A DNA stretch of 64,000 nucleotides from Nocardioidaceae bacterium (GTDB taxonomy: Bacteria > Actinomycetota > Actinomycetes > Propionibacteriales > Nocardioidaceae). Shown here one piece after another: positions 24,753 through 32,355 of the stretch; position 1 is the first letter of the stretch; each line of letters opens with the position of its first letter. The DNA lies in the NCBI GenBank assembly GCA_013361955.1, contig JABFXA010000128.1, positions 1-64,000 of the forward strand, written 5' to 3'. Position numbers and translations under genes: made by a program. Below the pieces are notes generated by a model. The model was not told the origin of the DNA and did no database searches. It worked only from the letters and a program-made list of their open reading frames with translations.

Positions 24753-26177
24753 TCAGGGCATCGCCGGCGTGTGCCTCGAGTGTTGGGCCTGCCACCGCAC
24801 CTCGCGCTTCTTGGGTTGACCCACGCAGACGGCCCACCAGAGCAGCAGGCAGCCCGCCACGATGAGGACCGACCCGACCCATGCCGACAAGTCCGCTCCT
24901 TCGTCCGTGAAGTCGCGGTAGAGAGATGTGGCTCTGATCCCGACCTGATACATCAGGATGACGCCGATACATGTCCGCAGAGCCCGGGTTTGGTCGCTGT
25001 TGCCCAGCACCACGGCGGCGATGGCGCAGAGCAAGAACGGGATGAGGCTGTCCACCCGGACCAACCACGGCTCGGAGTCGAGAGCCAACGGCAGGGCCCC
25101 GGCTGAGTCGCCAGTCACCGCCTTCGCCAACCGGTCCGCCTGCGAGTGAACAAGGAATCCAAGAACCGCGAGGAAGAGCGCCACAACCGCCTGGAGCAGA
25201 TGGTTGCTGTGCAGACGCTCCCGCAACCGAGCACTGGTCGCGATGCCGACAGCAGCGGCCAACAGCAGGAGGACCAGCACGGTGTGGACGACGTGGTGCG
25301 GCTCGGTCCGGTCATGGAACGCGGCCCAGGATTCGGCCACCATCCATGCTGCGGCGGCGGTCAGGCCGAGCATCGTGCCCAGCGTCGACGGCTTGCCGCG
25401 GTACACCAGCACCGCTGAGACCAGGGCGACGAGCCCCGGCAACAACCACAGGAACGCGAGCCATTCGTCTGTGTCGGGCTGGAAGTGCCGTGCAGCTCGT
25501 AGGTCGTCGAAGATGCTCGGGAGAGCCACGAGCAGGAGCACCAACGACGCCGTCAACAGGCCGACAAGACCCCACCGGAGACCGGGCGCGAACGCCTCGT
25601 CGCTCCGCGGTTTGGGCTTCGGCACGGGGACCGGCCGCGGTTGCCGGCGTCGCGTCCCGGGGTCGGCGAGCACCTCGTCGAGCTTCGTGAGGAGCTTGCC
25701 GACGGCCCAGTCGAACTGCTCCGGGTGCAGGGCCAGCGCCTCGCGGTACGGCAGCGTGGCCAGTGAGTGCGTCTCGGGCTCGTCCCCCGGCACGGCCGGA
25801 CTGCCCGGGAGGTCCGAGACCCGCGGCATGCGGGCGCCGTCGACCAGGATCGGCACCACCAGCACCTGGCGGCGCAGCGCGGCCTCGATCTCGATCCGTA
25901 CGTAGTCGTTCGGGTCCTCGAGGCGCCGTTCGCCGTTCTCGTCAGCGGCGGTCAGCCATGTCGGGCCGATCACCGCCAGCAGCACGTCGCACGACGCCAC
26001 CGCCTTGGTGATCTTCTTGGCGAAGTCGTCACCGAGCTCGATGGAGTCCACGTCGGTGAAGACCTGTTGCTGGCCGTAGTGCTCGACGAGGCGATCGGTG
26101 AGCCAACCCGTCGGGTAGGCGGAGTCGTCCCGCCGGTAGCTCACGAAGATCCGGCCCGTCACAGGCATCTTGTCCAT
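24753..26177 (-). CDS. TIR domain protein with about eight membrane segments
   Basis: A 474-residue protein. Residues 8-155 are a TIR domain: RIFVSYRRDDS is strand A, VFTDVDSIELGDDF the loop after strand B, and the NDYVRIEIEAAL motif carries the candidate NADase glutamate, Glu96. After a basic/Pro-rich linker (about 175-195) there are roughly eight hydrophobic segments that run to the C-terminus. TIR domains with intact glutamate often consume NAD or make cyclic-ADP-ribose-like signals; here a membrane array is fused in the same chain. It converges on the caspase gene, four bases apart, and diverges from the lysozyme gene. Confidence 0.87.
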   Translation of the reverse strand: MDKMPVTGRIFVSYRRDDSAYPTGWLTDRLVEHYGQQQVFTDVDSIELGDDFAKKITKAVASCDVLLAVIGPTWLTAADENGERRLEDPNDYVRIEIEAALRRQVLVVPILVDGARMPRVSDLPGSPAVPGDEPETHSLATLPYREALALHPEQFDWAVGKLLTKLDEVLADPGTRRRQPRPVPVPKPKPRSDEAFAPGLRWGLVGLLTASLVLLLVALPSIFDDLRAARHFQPDTDEWLAFLWLLPGLVALVSAVLVYRGKPSTLGTMLGLTAAAAWMVAESWAAFHDRTEPHHVVHTVLVLLLLAAAVGIATSARLRERLHSNHLLQAVVALFLAVLGFLVHSQADRLAKAVTGDSAGALPLALDSEPWLVRVDSLIPFLLCAIAAVVLGNSDQTRALRTCIGVILMYQVGIRATSLYRDFTDEGADLSAWVGSVLIVAGCLLLWWAVCVGQPKKREVRWQAQHSRHTPAMP

Positions 26178-26289
26178 GTCCCCGTCCCCTGTGGTCGAGA
26201 CGTGGGTGCGACTCCCTCAGTAGAGCACCGGGGGTCGCCGAAAAATACAACGTTCCTTCCTTGGTACAGACCTCTTCATCTCACCCGAT

Positions 26290-26329
26290 CGGGCCATGGA
26301 CCGTCGCTCCCTAACGGTCGGACCATGGA
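26290..26329. promoter_or_regulatory. Pair of CGGRCCATGGA repeats in the TIR/lysozyme divergent region
   Basis: CGGGCCATGGA (26290-26300) and CGGACCATGGA (26319-26329) are direct repeats 29 bases apart, each holding the palindrome CCATGG. They lie 28-67 bases before the lysozyme start. An AT-rich stretch with AAAAATACAAC at about 26240 is the likely promoter zone for both genes. Binding by a regulator is an inference. Confidence 0.4.
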
Positions 26330-26356
26330 GTGTCTCGGGCCTAGCGGGGAGGCTCC

Positions 26357-27706
26357 ATGAGATACGTGCAGACGCACCGGACCCGATGGACCGCGGCCGA
26401 GGCGGCGACCTACGTCAGGCAGCAGGCGGCCCTGCGAAGCACGAAGTGGCACCGGTTGTGTCTCGGGCTGTGTGCCCGCGCCTACGGGTACGCCGCCAGC
26501 GGGACCCCGAACGCGGACCGCGACGGCTACGTGGAGGCGTCGGACTACTGGGACTCCTCGGCGCACCGGCACGTCGGCGACCGACGTCCGCCGGTCGGCG
26601 CCCTGACCTGCTGGACACGCCCCGGCCGCGCCGGCCACATCGCCGTCGTCGTGCACAGTGGCGACCACGACGTGCACATCGCGAGCAACGACATCAACGA
26701 CGTGGTGGCCGTCGTTCCCCTCGGCTACATCGAGAAGAGCTGGGGGCTGACGTACCGCGGGTGGGCCGAGCCGGACTTCCCGAACGGCATCGGGCGGAAC
26801 CCCGAACAACGTCCTCGTCCGCGAGCCCTGGCGGACGTGTGGTGGCAGCGCCTCAGCCTCGGTGTCACCGACTCGGACAGCGTCCGTGTCTTGCAGCGGC
26901 GACTCAACGCGACCGTCCGGGCACGCCTCGAGGTGACCGGCAGCTATGACGACGCGACGCGCACCGCGGTGGCGAAGTACCAACGCAGCCTGGGCTGGAC
27001 GGGCGTCGATGCGGACGGCCTCATCTTCGACCCGGTGCGTGGCGACGGCGGCCGCGTCACCACCCGCATGCTGTTCCCGGAGACCAGGTTCGACATCCAC
27101 TGGACCGACCCGGGGACCCGCCCGGTCGTCTCGGTGGACAAGCGCCGGGTCGACGCCAAACGGGCGGGCGCCCCTCCCCGTCCGGCCCCGCGTCCGCGCA
27201 CCACCAGGCGCCCGCGAACGCTCTCCGCGTCCGGGGCACGGATGATCGGTGAGTTCGAGGGGTTCAGCGGCAGGCTCTACAACGACCCGGCCGGGCACTG
27301 CACGATCGGGTACGGCCACCTGGTGCACCGCGGACCGATCAACGGAGCGGAGCCGCAGCGCTTCTCACGCGGGATCACCGAGTCGCAGGGTCGCCGGCTG
27401 CTGCGCGAGGATGCCCGCCCGGCAGGGGAGGCCGTCTCGTCGCTCGTCAGGGTCCCCCTGTCGCAGCAGCAGTTCGACGCGCTGTGCAGCTTCACCTACA
27501 ACCTGGGTGCCGGGAACCTCAGGCGCTCCCAGCTTCTCAAGCGCCTGAACGCCGGCGAGTACGACGCGGTGCCGGAGGAGCTGAGCAAGTGGGTGAACGC
27601 CGGAGGACGGGAGCTGCCCGGGCTGGTGAGGCGTCGGCGCGCTGAGGGGGTCCTCTTCCGGGCGGGCTCGTACCCGTGGCAGACCCAGCCGGCCGCCGCC
27701 CGCTGA
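26357..27706 (+). CDS. NlpC-like/peptidoglycan-binding/GH24 lysozyme fusion
   Basis: A 449-residue protein with three parts. Residues 1-140 look like a papain-fold NlpC/CHAP-type domain (WHRLCLGLCARAYGY with candidate cysteine; GHIAVVVHS with the histidine). Residues 170-230 are a peptidoglycan-binding domain (SVRVLQRRLNATV... and TRTAVAKYQRSLG). Residues 296-440 are a GH24 lysozyme with Glu301, Asp310 and Thr316 spaced exactly as in T4 lysozyme. There is no signal peptide or membrane helix, as in phage endolysins. A GGGGAGG site precedes the ATG. It sits alone among conflict genes, without holin or phage neighbours. Confidence 0.85.
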   Translation: MRYVQTHRTRWTAAEAATYVRQQAALRSTKWHRLCLGLCARAYGYAASGTPNADRDGYVEASDYWDSSAHRHVGDRRPPVGALTCWTRPGRAGHIAVVVHSGDHDVHIASNDINDVVAVVPLGYIEKSWGLTYRGWAEPDFPNGIGRNPEQRPRPRALADVWWQRLSLGVTDSDSVRVLQRRLNATVRARLEVTGSYDDATRTAVAKYQRSLGWTGVDADGLIFDPVRGDGGRVTTRMLFPETRFDIHWTDPGTRPVVSVDKRRVDAKRAGAPPRPAPRPRTTRRPRTLSASGARMIGEFEGFSGRLYNDPAGHCTIGYGHLVHRGPINGAEPQRFSRGITESQGRRLLREDARPAGEAVSSLVRVPLSQQQFDALCSFTYNLGAGNLRRSQLLKRLNAGEYDAVPEELSKWVNAGGRELPGLVRRRRAEGVLFRAGSYPWQTQPAAAR

Positions 27707-27721
27707 ACACGGACGTGCGTC

Positions 27722-28696
27722 GTGCGGGGGGCGAGCAGCAGTCCGGGTGAGACGTCAGGCATCCCCGCCCGTGACCCGGCCGGACGACGGACGGGCGAGC
27801 CCGCTCCCGCCCTCACGTACGCCTGGCGCGCCCACCGTCAGTGGTCGCTGGTGGCGTCGCACGCGCGGCGGTCGTTGGAGCGGTGGCGGACGACCTACCT
27901 CGGGCTGCTGCTGGTCGGCTCGGTCCTGGCTGCGCTGGCCGCCCACCCCGGTGGGCTCGCCGGCCCAGCAGTCGGGCCGCTGGCATCGACCGCGGCGGTC
28001 GCGCTGGCGCTCGCCACGTTCGTGCAGGCCCGGTTCCTCGCCGCCCCGGCCACCCGCGAGCGATCCCGGAGCCGGGCCGCCGCCGAGGGGCTCAAGGGGC
28101 TCGTCTACCAGTACCTGGCGGGTGTCGCCCCGTACGACGCACCCGACCGCGCCGCGGTCCTGGACGCCAAGGTGGGCGAGCTGGAGACGCAGGTCGAGGA
28201 CCTGGCGCACCTGGTCGTCGGGGTCGACCCCGACGACCGTGACCTGCCCGCGGTGACCGGCGTCGCCGACTACCGCCGCGAGCGCGCCGAGGGTCAGCGT
28301 GCCTGGCACGTCCAGGCCGCCCGGGAGCACCTGCAGCGCGCCAAGGCCTGGCGCACTGCCGAGATCCTCTCGGCCGCGGCGGCCACCGTGGTGGCGGCAC
28401 TGGGAGGCGTCAACAAGTCCCACGACCTCTCCGTGTGGGTCACGGTGGCCACCACGTTCGCGGCCGCCTTCGCGGCCCAGGCCGCGGCCGGCCAGCACGA
28501 CCGCGTCGCAGACTCCTGTGCACGGACCGCGCACGACCTCGGGACGCTGCTGCGTCGCTTCGACCCCACGACCGCGACGTCGGCGACGTCGGCTGGTTTC
28601 GTCGCCGACGTCGAGGGAGTGCTGGCCGCGCAGAACCGTACGTGGCTGTCCTTGTTCCAGTCGTCGCGGGGGCTCGAGCAGCCGGGATCCCCGTGA
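27722..28696 (+). CDS. SLATT-type (DUF4231-like) membrane protein
   Basis: About 324 residues from a GTG start 15 bases past the lysozyme stop; the start is uncertain. Two membrane-helix pairs are visible (about 58-75 and 85-108; then about 218-236 and 243-262), separated by a long helical region with many Arg/Glu. This two-times-two-helix layout with the W(R/K)..Y start and R.EG...HL helix matches SLATT/DUF4231 proteins, predicted pore-forming effectors of nucleotide-controlled conflict systems. Its stop overlaps the start of the SLOG-domain gene (GTGA), the classical partner. Confidence 0.72.
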   Translation: MRGASSSPGETSGIPARDPAGRRTGEPAPALTYAWRAHRQWSLVASHARRSLERWRTTYLGLLLVGSVLAALAAHPGGLAGPAVGPLASTAAVALALATFVQARFLAAPATRERSRSRAAAEGLKGLVYQYLAGVAPYDAPDRAAVLDAKVGELETQVEDLAHLVVGVDPDDRDLPAVTGVADYRRERAEGQRAWHVQAAREHLQRAKAWRTAEILSAAAATVVAALGGVNKSHDLSVWVTVATTFAAAFAAQAAAGQHDRVADSCARTAHDLGTLLRRFDPTTATSATSAGFVADVEGVLAAQNRTWLSLFQSSRGLEQPGSP

Positions 28697-30570
28697 TCGT
28701 CACCTACGTCGGCCGCCGGGCGCACAGCCTCCCCGCGAACCTGGGCCAGGTCAGCGAGCGGATCGCCCGCCTGCTCGGCGCGCTCCGACCGACGTACCTC
28801 GTCGGCTCCGCGGCGGACGGTGCCGACCTGCTGGTCCTGGAGGCGGCGCTGTCGAGCACCGGCACTCCCGGGCTGCACGTGATCCTGCCGACGTCACGGG
28901 CGGACTTCGCCGAGGGCTCGGTCGAGGCCGCGTGGCACGACCGCTTCGACGCGGTGGTCGACGAGGTGGAGCGCCGTGGCGGCGCCGTACGGTCCCTGGA
29001 GCGGTCGGCCGGGGACCGTGCGTACCGAGACGCGAACCAGGCGATGCTCGACGCCGCGCAGGCGCTGGCTGCGGAGGCGGAACGCAACGTCCTGCTCGTC
29101 CTCGCGCGCGAGGGTGAAGGCGAGTACATCGAGGACATGCAGGCGCGCGCACGCCTGCGCGGGGTCCCCGTGTTGCGCATCGACCCGTCGGTCGACATGT
29201 CCACCCGACCTCGGTGCTTCATCGCCATGCCGTTCGGGCGCAAGCCGGATCCGCAACGCCGGATCGACGTGGACTGCGACCTGGTCTACGCCAAGGTCCT
29301 GGTCCCGGCCCTGGAGAACGCCCAGCTGAACTACCGGCGAGGCGACGAGGAGATCGACTCCGGTCTGGTTCTCGAGCCGATGATCGACGCGCTCGCGAAC
29401 GCCGACATCGTCGTCGGCGACCTCGGCACCGGCAACTTCAACGTCGGCTGGGAGCTGGGGCTTCGGCACCTGCTGCGGCCCCGGCAGACGGTGCTGATCC
29501 GGCCGGCCGGCACCACCGCCCCCTTCGACCTGGCCGCGCTTCGACACGCGCGGTACGTCCAGGACCAGACCGGCATCACCGACGGCGCCGCCATCGACGC
29601 GTGGCACGACCTGGCGCAGTACCTGTGCCGGGACGGGACTGCCGGCCCCAACGACTCCCCCGTGGCGGCCGCCATGGACGTGAAGCGATGGGCGGAGGTA
29701 CGCCGGCGCAACCGCCGCGACGCCCGGTGGGAGGAGCTGCGCCAGCGACTGGCCCTGGCTCGCGACCTCCGGGACGCGGACATGATCCGCGAGGTGCTGG
29801 CCGACGCGGACGCGCTGTCGGACGACCACCAGCGTCTGGTCCGCGCCGAGGCCGGCGTCGGCCTGGTCAGGCTGGGCCGGTTCCACGAGGCCAGACCGCT
29901 GCTCCGGGAGATCGTCGACACCGACCGACCGGTGCAGCGTCCGGATGCACACGTGTACTTCGCGCAGTCGCTGTACCGCCCCGATGGCGCGAGCCTCGCC
30001 GACCTCGACTGCGCGGAGGCGGTGCTCGAGCACGTCCTGCTCCGGCGCCCCGCCCATCCCCAGGTCCGAGCCCTGCTCGGCGCAGTCGCGAAGCGGCGGC
30101 TCCGCATGATCGACGACCCGGACCTCGTCGCTGCCGGCCTGCGGGCCGCGCTCGGCCACTATCGGCACGACGTGGAGCGGAACCTCAACCTGTACTACGA
30201 GGGCGTCAACGTGGTGGCGCTGGGCACGGCCCTCGCGGTCAGGTACGCGGACACGTCGGCGGGTCAGCTCGCGCGGGACCTGCTGCCCGCCGTCCAGGTG
30301 GCCGCCCGGCTGGCCTCACGAGGGTCCGACGACCGCTTCTGGGCCCTGGTCTCCCTCGCCGAGTGCACCCTGCACGAGCATCTCCTCGACGGCGTCCCGG
30401 ACCAGCGAGCCGTGCACGCCGCCTACGCGACCGCCGCTGCCGAGCGTCCCGTCGAAGGCGAGCTGACCAGCGCGCTCCAGCAGCTCGACCTCCTCGAGTA
30501 CCTCGGGCTCCCCGCCGTACCGATCAGGAGTGCGCGTGCGGGACTGCGCGGCGACTCCTGGCACCGATGA
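28693..30570 (+). CDS. SLOG/TIR-like sensor protein with TPR region
   Basis: A 625-residue protein beginning at a GTG that overlaps the SLATT stop. Residues 1-165 form a SLOG-type Rossmann domain with the nucleotide loop GSAADGADLLVLEAAL (38-53). Residues 174-345 form a TIR-like/deoxyribosyltransferase-like domain beginning FIAMPFG and holding VVGDLGTGNFNVGWELGLRH. Residues about 355-625 are helical repeats of the TRAFs-binding/DUF4071 type. SLOG domains are predicted to bind or make nucleotide signals that gate SLATT pores, so the two genes look like a sensor/effector pair. Confidence 0.77.
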   Translation: MIVTYVGRRAHSLPANLGQVSERIARLLGALRPTYLVGSAADGADLLVLEAALSSTGTPGLHVILPTSRADFAEGSVEAAWHDRFDAVVDEVERRGGAVRSLERSAGDRAYRDANQAMLDAAQALAAEAERNVLLVLAREGEGEYIEDMQARARLRGVPVLRIDPSVDMSTRPRCFIAMPFGRKPDPQRRIDVDCDLVYAKVLVPALENAQLNYRRGDEEIDSGLVLEPMIDALANADIVVGDLGTGNFNVGWELGLRHLLRPRQTVLIRPAGTTAPFDLAALRHARYVQDQTGITDGAAIDAWHDLAQYLCRDGTAGPNDSPVAAAMDVKRWAEVRRRNRRDARWEELRQRLALARDLRDADMIREVLADADALSDDHQRLVRAEAGVGLVRLGRFHEARPLLREIVDTDRPVQRPDAHVYFAQSLYRPDGASLADLDCAEAVLEHVLLRRPAHPQVRALLGAVAKRRLRMIDDPDLVAAGLRAALGHYRHDVERNLNLYYEGVNVVALGTALAVRYADTSAGQLARDLLPAVQVAARLASRGSDDRFWALVSLAECTLHEHLLDGVPDQRAVHAAYATAAAERPVEGELTSALQQLDLLEYLGLPAVPIRSARAGLRGDSWHR

Positions 30571-30647
30571 ATCCACCGCGTCCGTCGGGTCGTATCGACT
30601 GAACCGGCGGACGGCCCCGTCCGCCATGACCGTCCGAGGAGGGCACG

Positions 30648-31127
30648 ATGACCAAGCTGTTCCCCTGCTTGTGGTTCGACGGCGACGCCGAGGAGGCTGC
30701 CGACTTCTACGTGACGCTGCTGCCGGACAGCCACGTCGACAAGCGCTGGCGCGCGCCGACCGACACCCCGTCCGGCCCGCAGGACATGCTGCTGACCGTG
30801 GACTTCACGCTGGCCGGCCAGAAGTTCCAGGGCCTCAACGGCGGCCCGGACTTCAGGTTCAACGAGGCGGTCTCGTTCGTCATCGACTGCGAGGACCAGG
30901 CCGAGGTCGACCGGCTCTGGGAGGCGCTCACGGCGAACGGCGGCCAGCCGGGTCCGTGCGGCTGGCTCAAGGACCGCTTCGGGCTGTCCTGGCAGATCAC
31001 CCCGCGCCGCCTCGACGAGCTGATCAACGACCCGGACCCGGAGCGGGCGCGCCGCGCGTTCGAGGCGATGCTGAAGATGGGCAAGATCGACATCGCCGAG
31101 CTGGAGCGGGCCGCCGACGCCCCCTGA
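30648..31127 (+). CDS. VOC family protein, PhnB-like
   Basis: A 159-residue protein of the PhnB/3-demethylubiquinone-9 methyltransferase-like VOC branch. The start MTKLFPCLWFDGDAEEAADFY and the motif FQGLNGGPDFRFNEAVSF are characteristic, as is the CGWLKDRFGLSWQI end of the second module. The GAGGAGGGC site precedes the ATG. It lies just past the conflict island and seems unrelated to it. Function unknown; many members are of unknown substrate. Confidence 0.88.
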   Translation: MTKLFPCLWFDGDAEEAADFYVTLLPDSHVDKRWRAPTDTPSGPQDMLLTVDFTLAGQKFQGLNGGPDFRFNEAVSFVIDCEDQAEVDRLWEALTANGGQPGPCGWLKDRFGLSWQITPRRLDELINDPDPERARRAFEAMLKMGKIDIAELERAADAP

Positions 31128-31154
31128 AGCCCGGCTGAGCGCGTCCGCTGCGGC

Positions 31155-31195
31155 GTTTCGAGGCGGGCTGCAGCCCGCCCGCACCTCAACCAGCG
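31155..31195. repeat. Dispersed REP-like element, copy 2
   Basis: GTTTCGAGG...CGCACCTCAACCAGCG with the perfect 18-base palindrome GGCGGGCTGCAGCCCGCC (31162-31179) at its centre. It lies between the converging VOC and Gfo/Idh genes and could terminate both. The stop codon of the Gfo/Idh gene (31186-31188) lies inside the repeat. Confidence 0.65.
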
Positions 31196-32355
31196 GTGGG
31201 GGGCACGGTCGTCCAGGCCTGCTTCGCGACGGACTCGTTCAGGGCGGCCATCACCGCGGCCGCCGCCACCGCGTCGTCGAGCGTGGCCCCGAGCCCGCTG
31301 CCGGGCACCCCCAGCACCGCGCTGAGCAGGTCGGCGCACTCGGCGACCTTGAGGTCGTCGTACCCCATCGCGATCCCGGCGCCGGGCTGGAAGCGGCCGT
31401 AGTCGCCGTCGCCCGGCCCGACCGTGGTGTCGGTGACCGGCTGGTTCTGGTACTCCGTGCCCGTGGAGATCCGGAGCTCGGGCATCCGCCGGAAGTCCCA
31501 GGCGACGCTCCCCTGCGTGCCGTGGATCTCGAAGCCGTAGTTGTTCTGGTTGCCGACCGCGACCCGGCTGCTCTCCAGCTGCACGGGTACGTCGGAGTCG
31601 GTGCGCATCAGCGCGGACAGGTGGTCGAGGTTCTCCACCCGGCCCTGGGGCCCGCCGGTCGCCACCTCGTAGTGGCTGCCCGATCCCGACGGCAGCGGCC
31701 GGTCGGCGATGAACACACCGCCCTCGGCGACCACGGCGGCGATCTCGCCGACGAGGTAGCGCACCAGGTCGACGCCGTGCGAGACCAGGTCGCCGACCAC
31801 GCCGTCGCCGCCGCGTGCGCTCTCGAACCGCCACGACAGCACGCCGCCGGGGTGCGCGGCGTAGTCGGTGAGCAGCCGGAACCGGGCGTGCGTGACGGTG
31901 CCGATGGCGCCGGAGCGCACCAGTGCCCGCGCCTTCACCACCGCCGGCGCGTGCCGGTAGTTGAAGCCCACCCGGCCGACCACCCCGGCCGCGGCGACCG
32001 CGTCGCGCACCCGCCGGGTCTCGTCGAGCGACAGCCCGACCGGCTTCTCGATCCACAGGTGCTTGCCGGCCGCACCGACGGCCTGCCCGATCTCGGCGTG
32101 CAGGAAGGTCGGCGTGGTCACGCTGACGACGCGGATCCGCGGGTCGTCGACGAGCCGCTGCCAGTTGTCGAGGCCGGTCTCGAAGCCGTACCGGTCCACG
32201 GCGTCCTCGCGCAGGTCGGCGACCGGGTCGGCCACCGCGAGCAGCCGCGGCCGGGCACCGAGGTCGCGGTAGTGGTGCGGCACCCGCAGGTACGAGCGCG
32301 CGTGCGCGTGGCCCATCCAGCCCGCGCCGACGACGCCGACGTCAAGCGGCGTCAC
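31186..32355 (-). CDS. Gfo/Idh/MocA family oxidoreductase (second inositol-type dehydrogenase)
   Basis: A 389-residue NAD-dependent sugar dehydrogenase. The Rossmann motif is VGVVGAGWMGHAHARSY, the family signature lysine is in LWIEKPVGLS, and a GDLVSHGVDLVRYL segment holds the catalytic aspartate/histidine region. The GTG start overlaps the iolD stop by four bases, making it the last gene of the inositol operon. It may oxidise another inositol isomer such as scyllo- or D-chiro-inositol; that is inferred from place. The protein ends in ...TAG, with its stop codon supplied by the REP-like repeat. Confidence 0.85.
   Translation of the reverse strand: MTPLDVGVVGAGWMGHAHARSYLRVPHHYRDLGARPRLLAVADPVADLREDAVDRYGFETGLDNWQRLVDDPRIRVVSVTTPTFLHAEIGQAVGAAGKHLWIEKPVGLSLDETRRVRDAVAAAGVVGRVGFNYRHAPAVVKARALVRSGAIGTVTHARFRLLTDYAAHPGGVLSWRFESARGGDGVVGDLVSHGVDLVRYLVGEIAAVVAEGGVFIADRPLPSGSGSHYEVATGGPQGRVENLDHLSALMRTDSDVPVQLESSRVAVGNQNNYGFEIHGTQGSVAWDFRRMPELRISTGTEYQNQPVTDTTVGPGDGDYGRFQPGAGIAMGYDDLKVAECADLLSAVLGVPGSGLGATLDDAVAAAAVMAALNESVAKQAWTTVPPTAG

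Noticed and set aside
26357-30570. Prophage or prophage remnant
   Set aside because: Apart from the lysozyme domain there are no integrase, capsid, portal, tail, terminase or holin genes and no att-like repeats or flanking tRNA.
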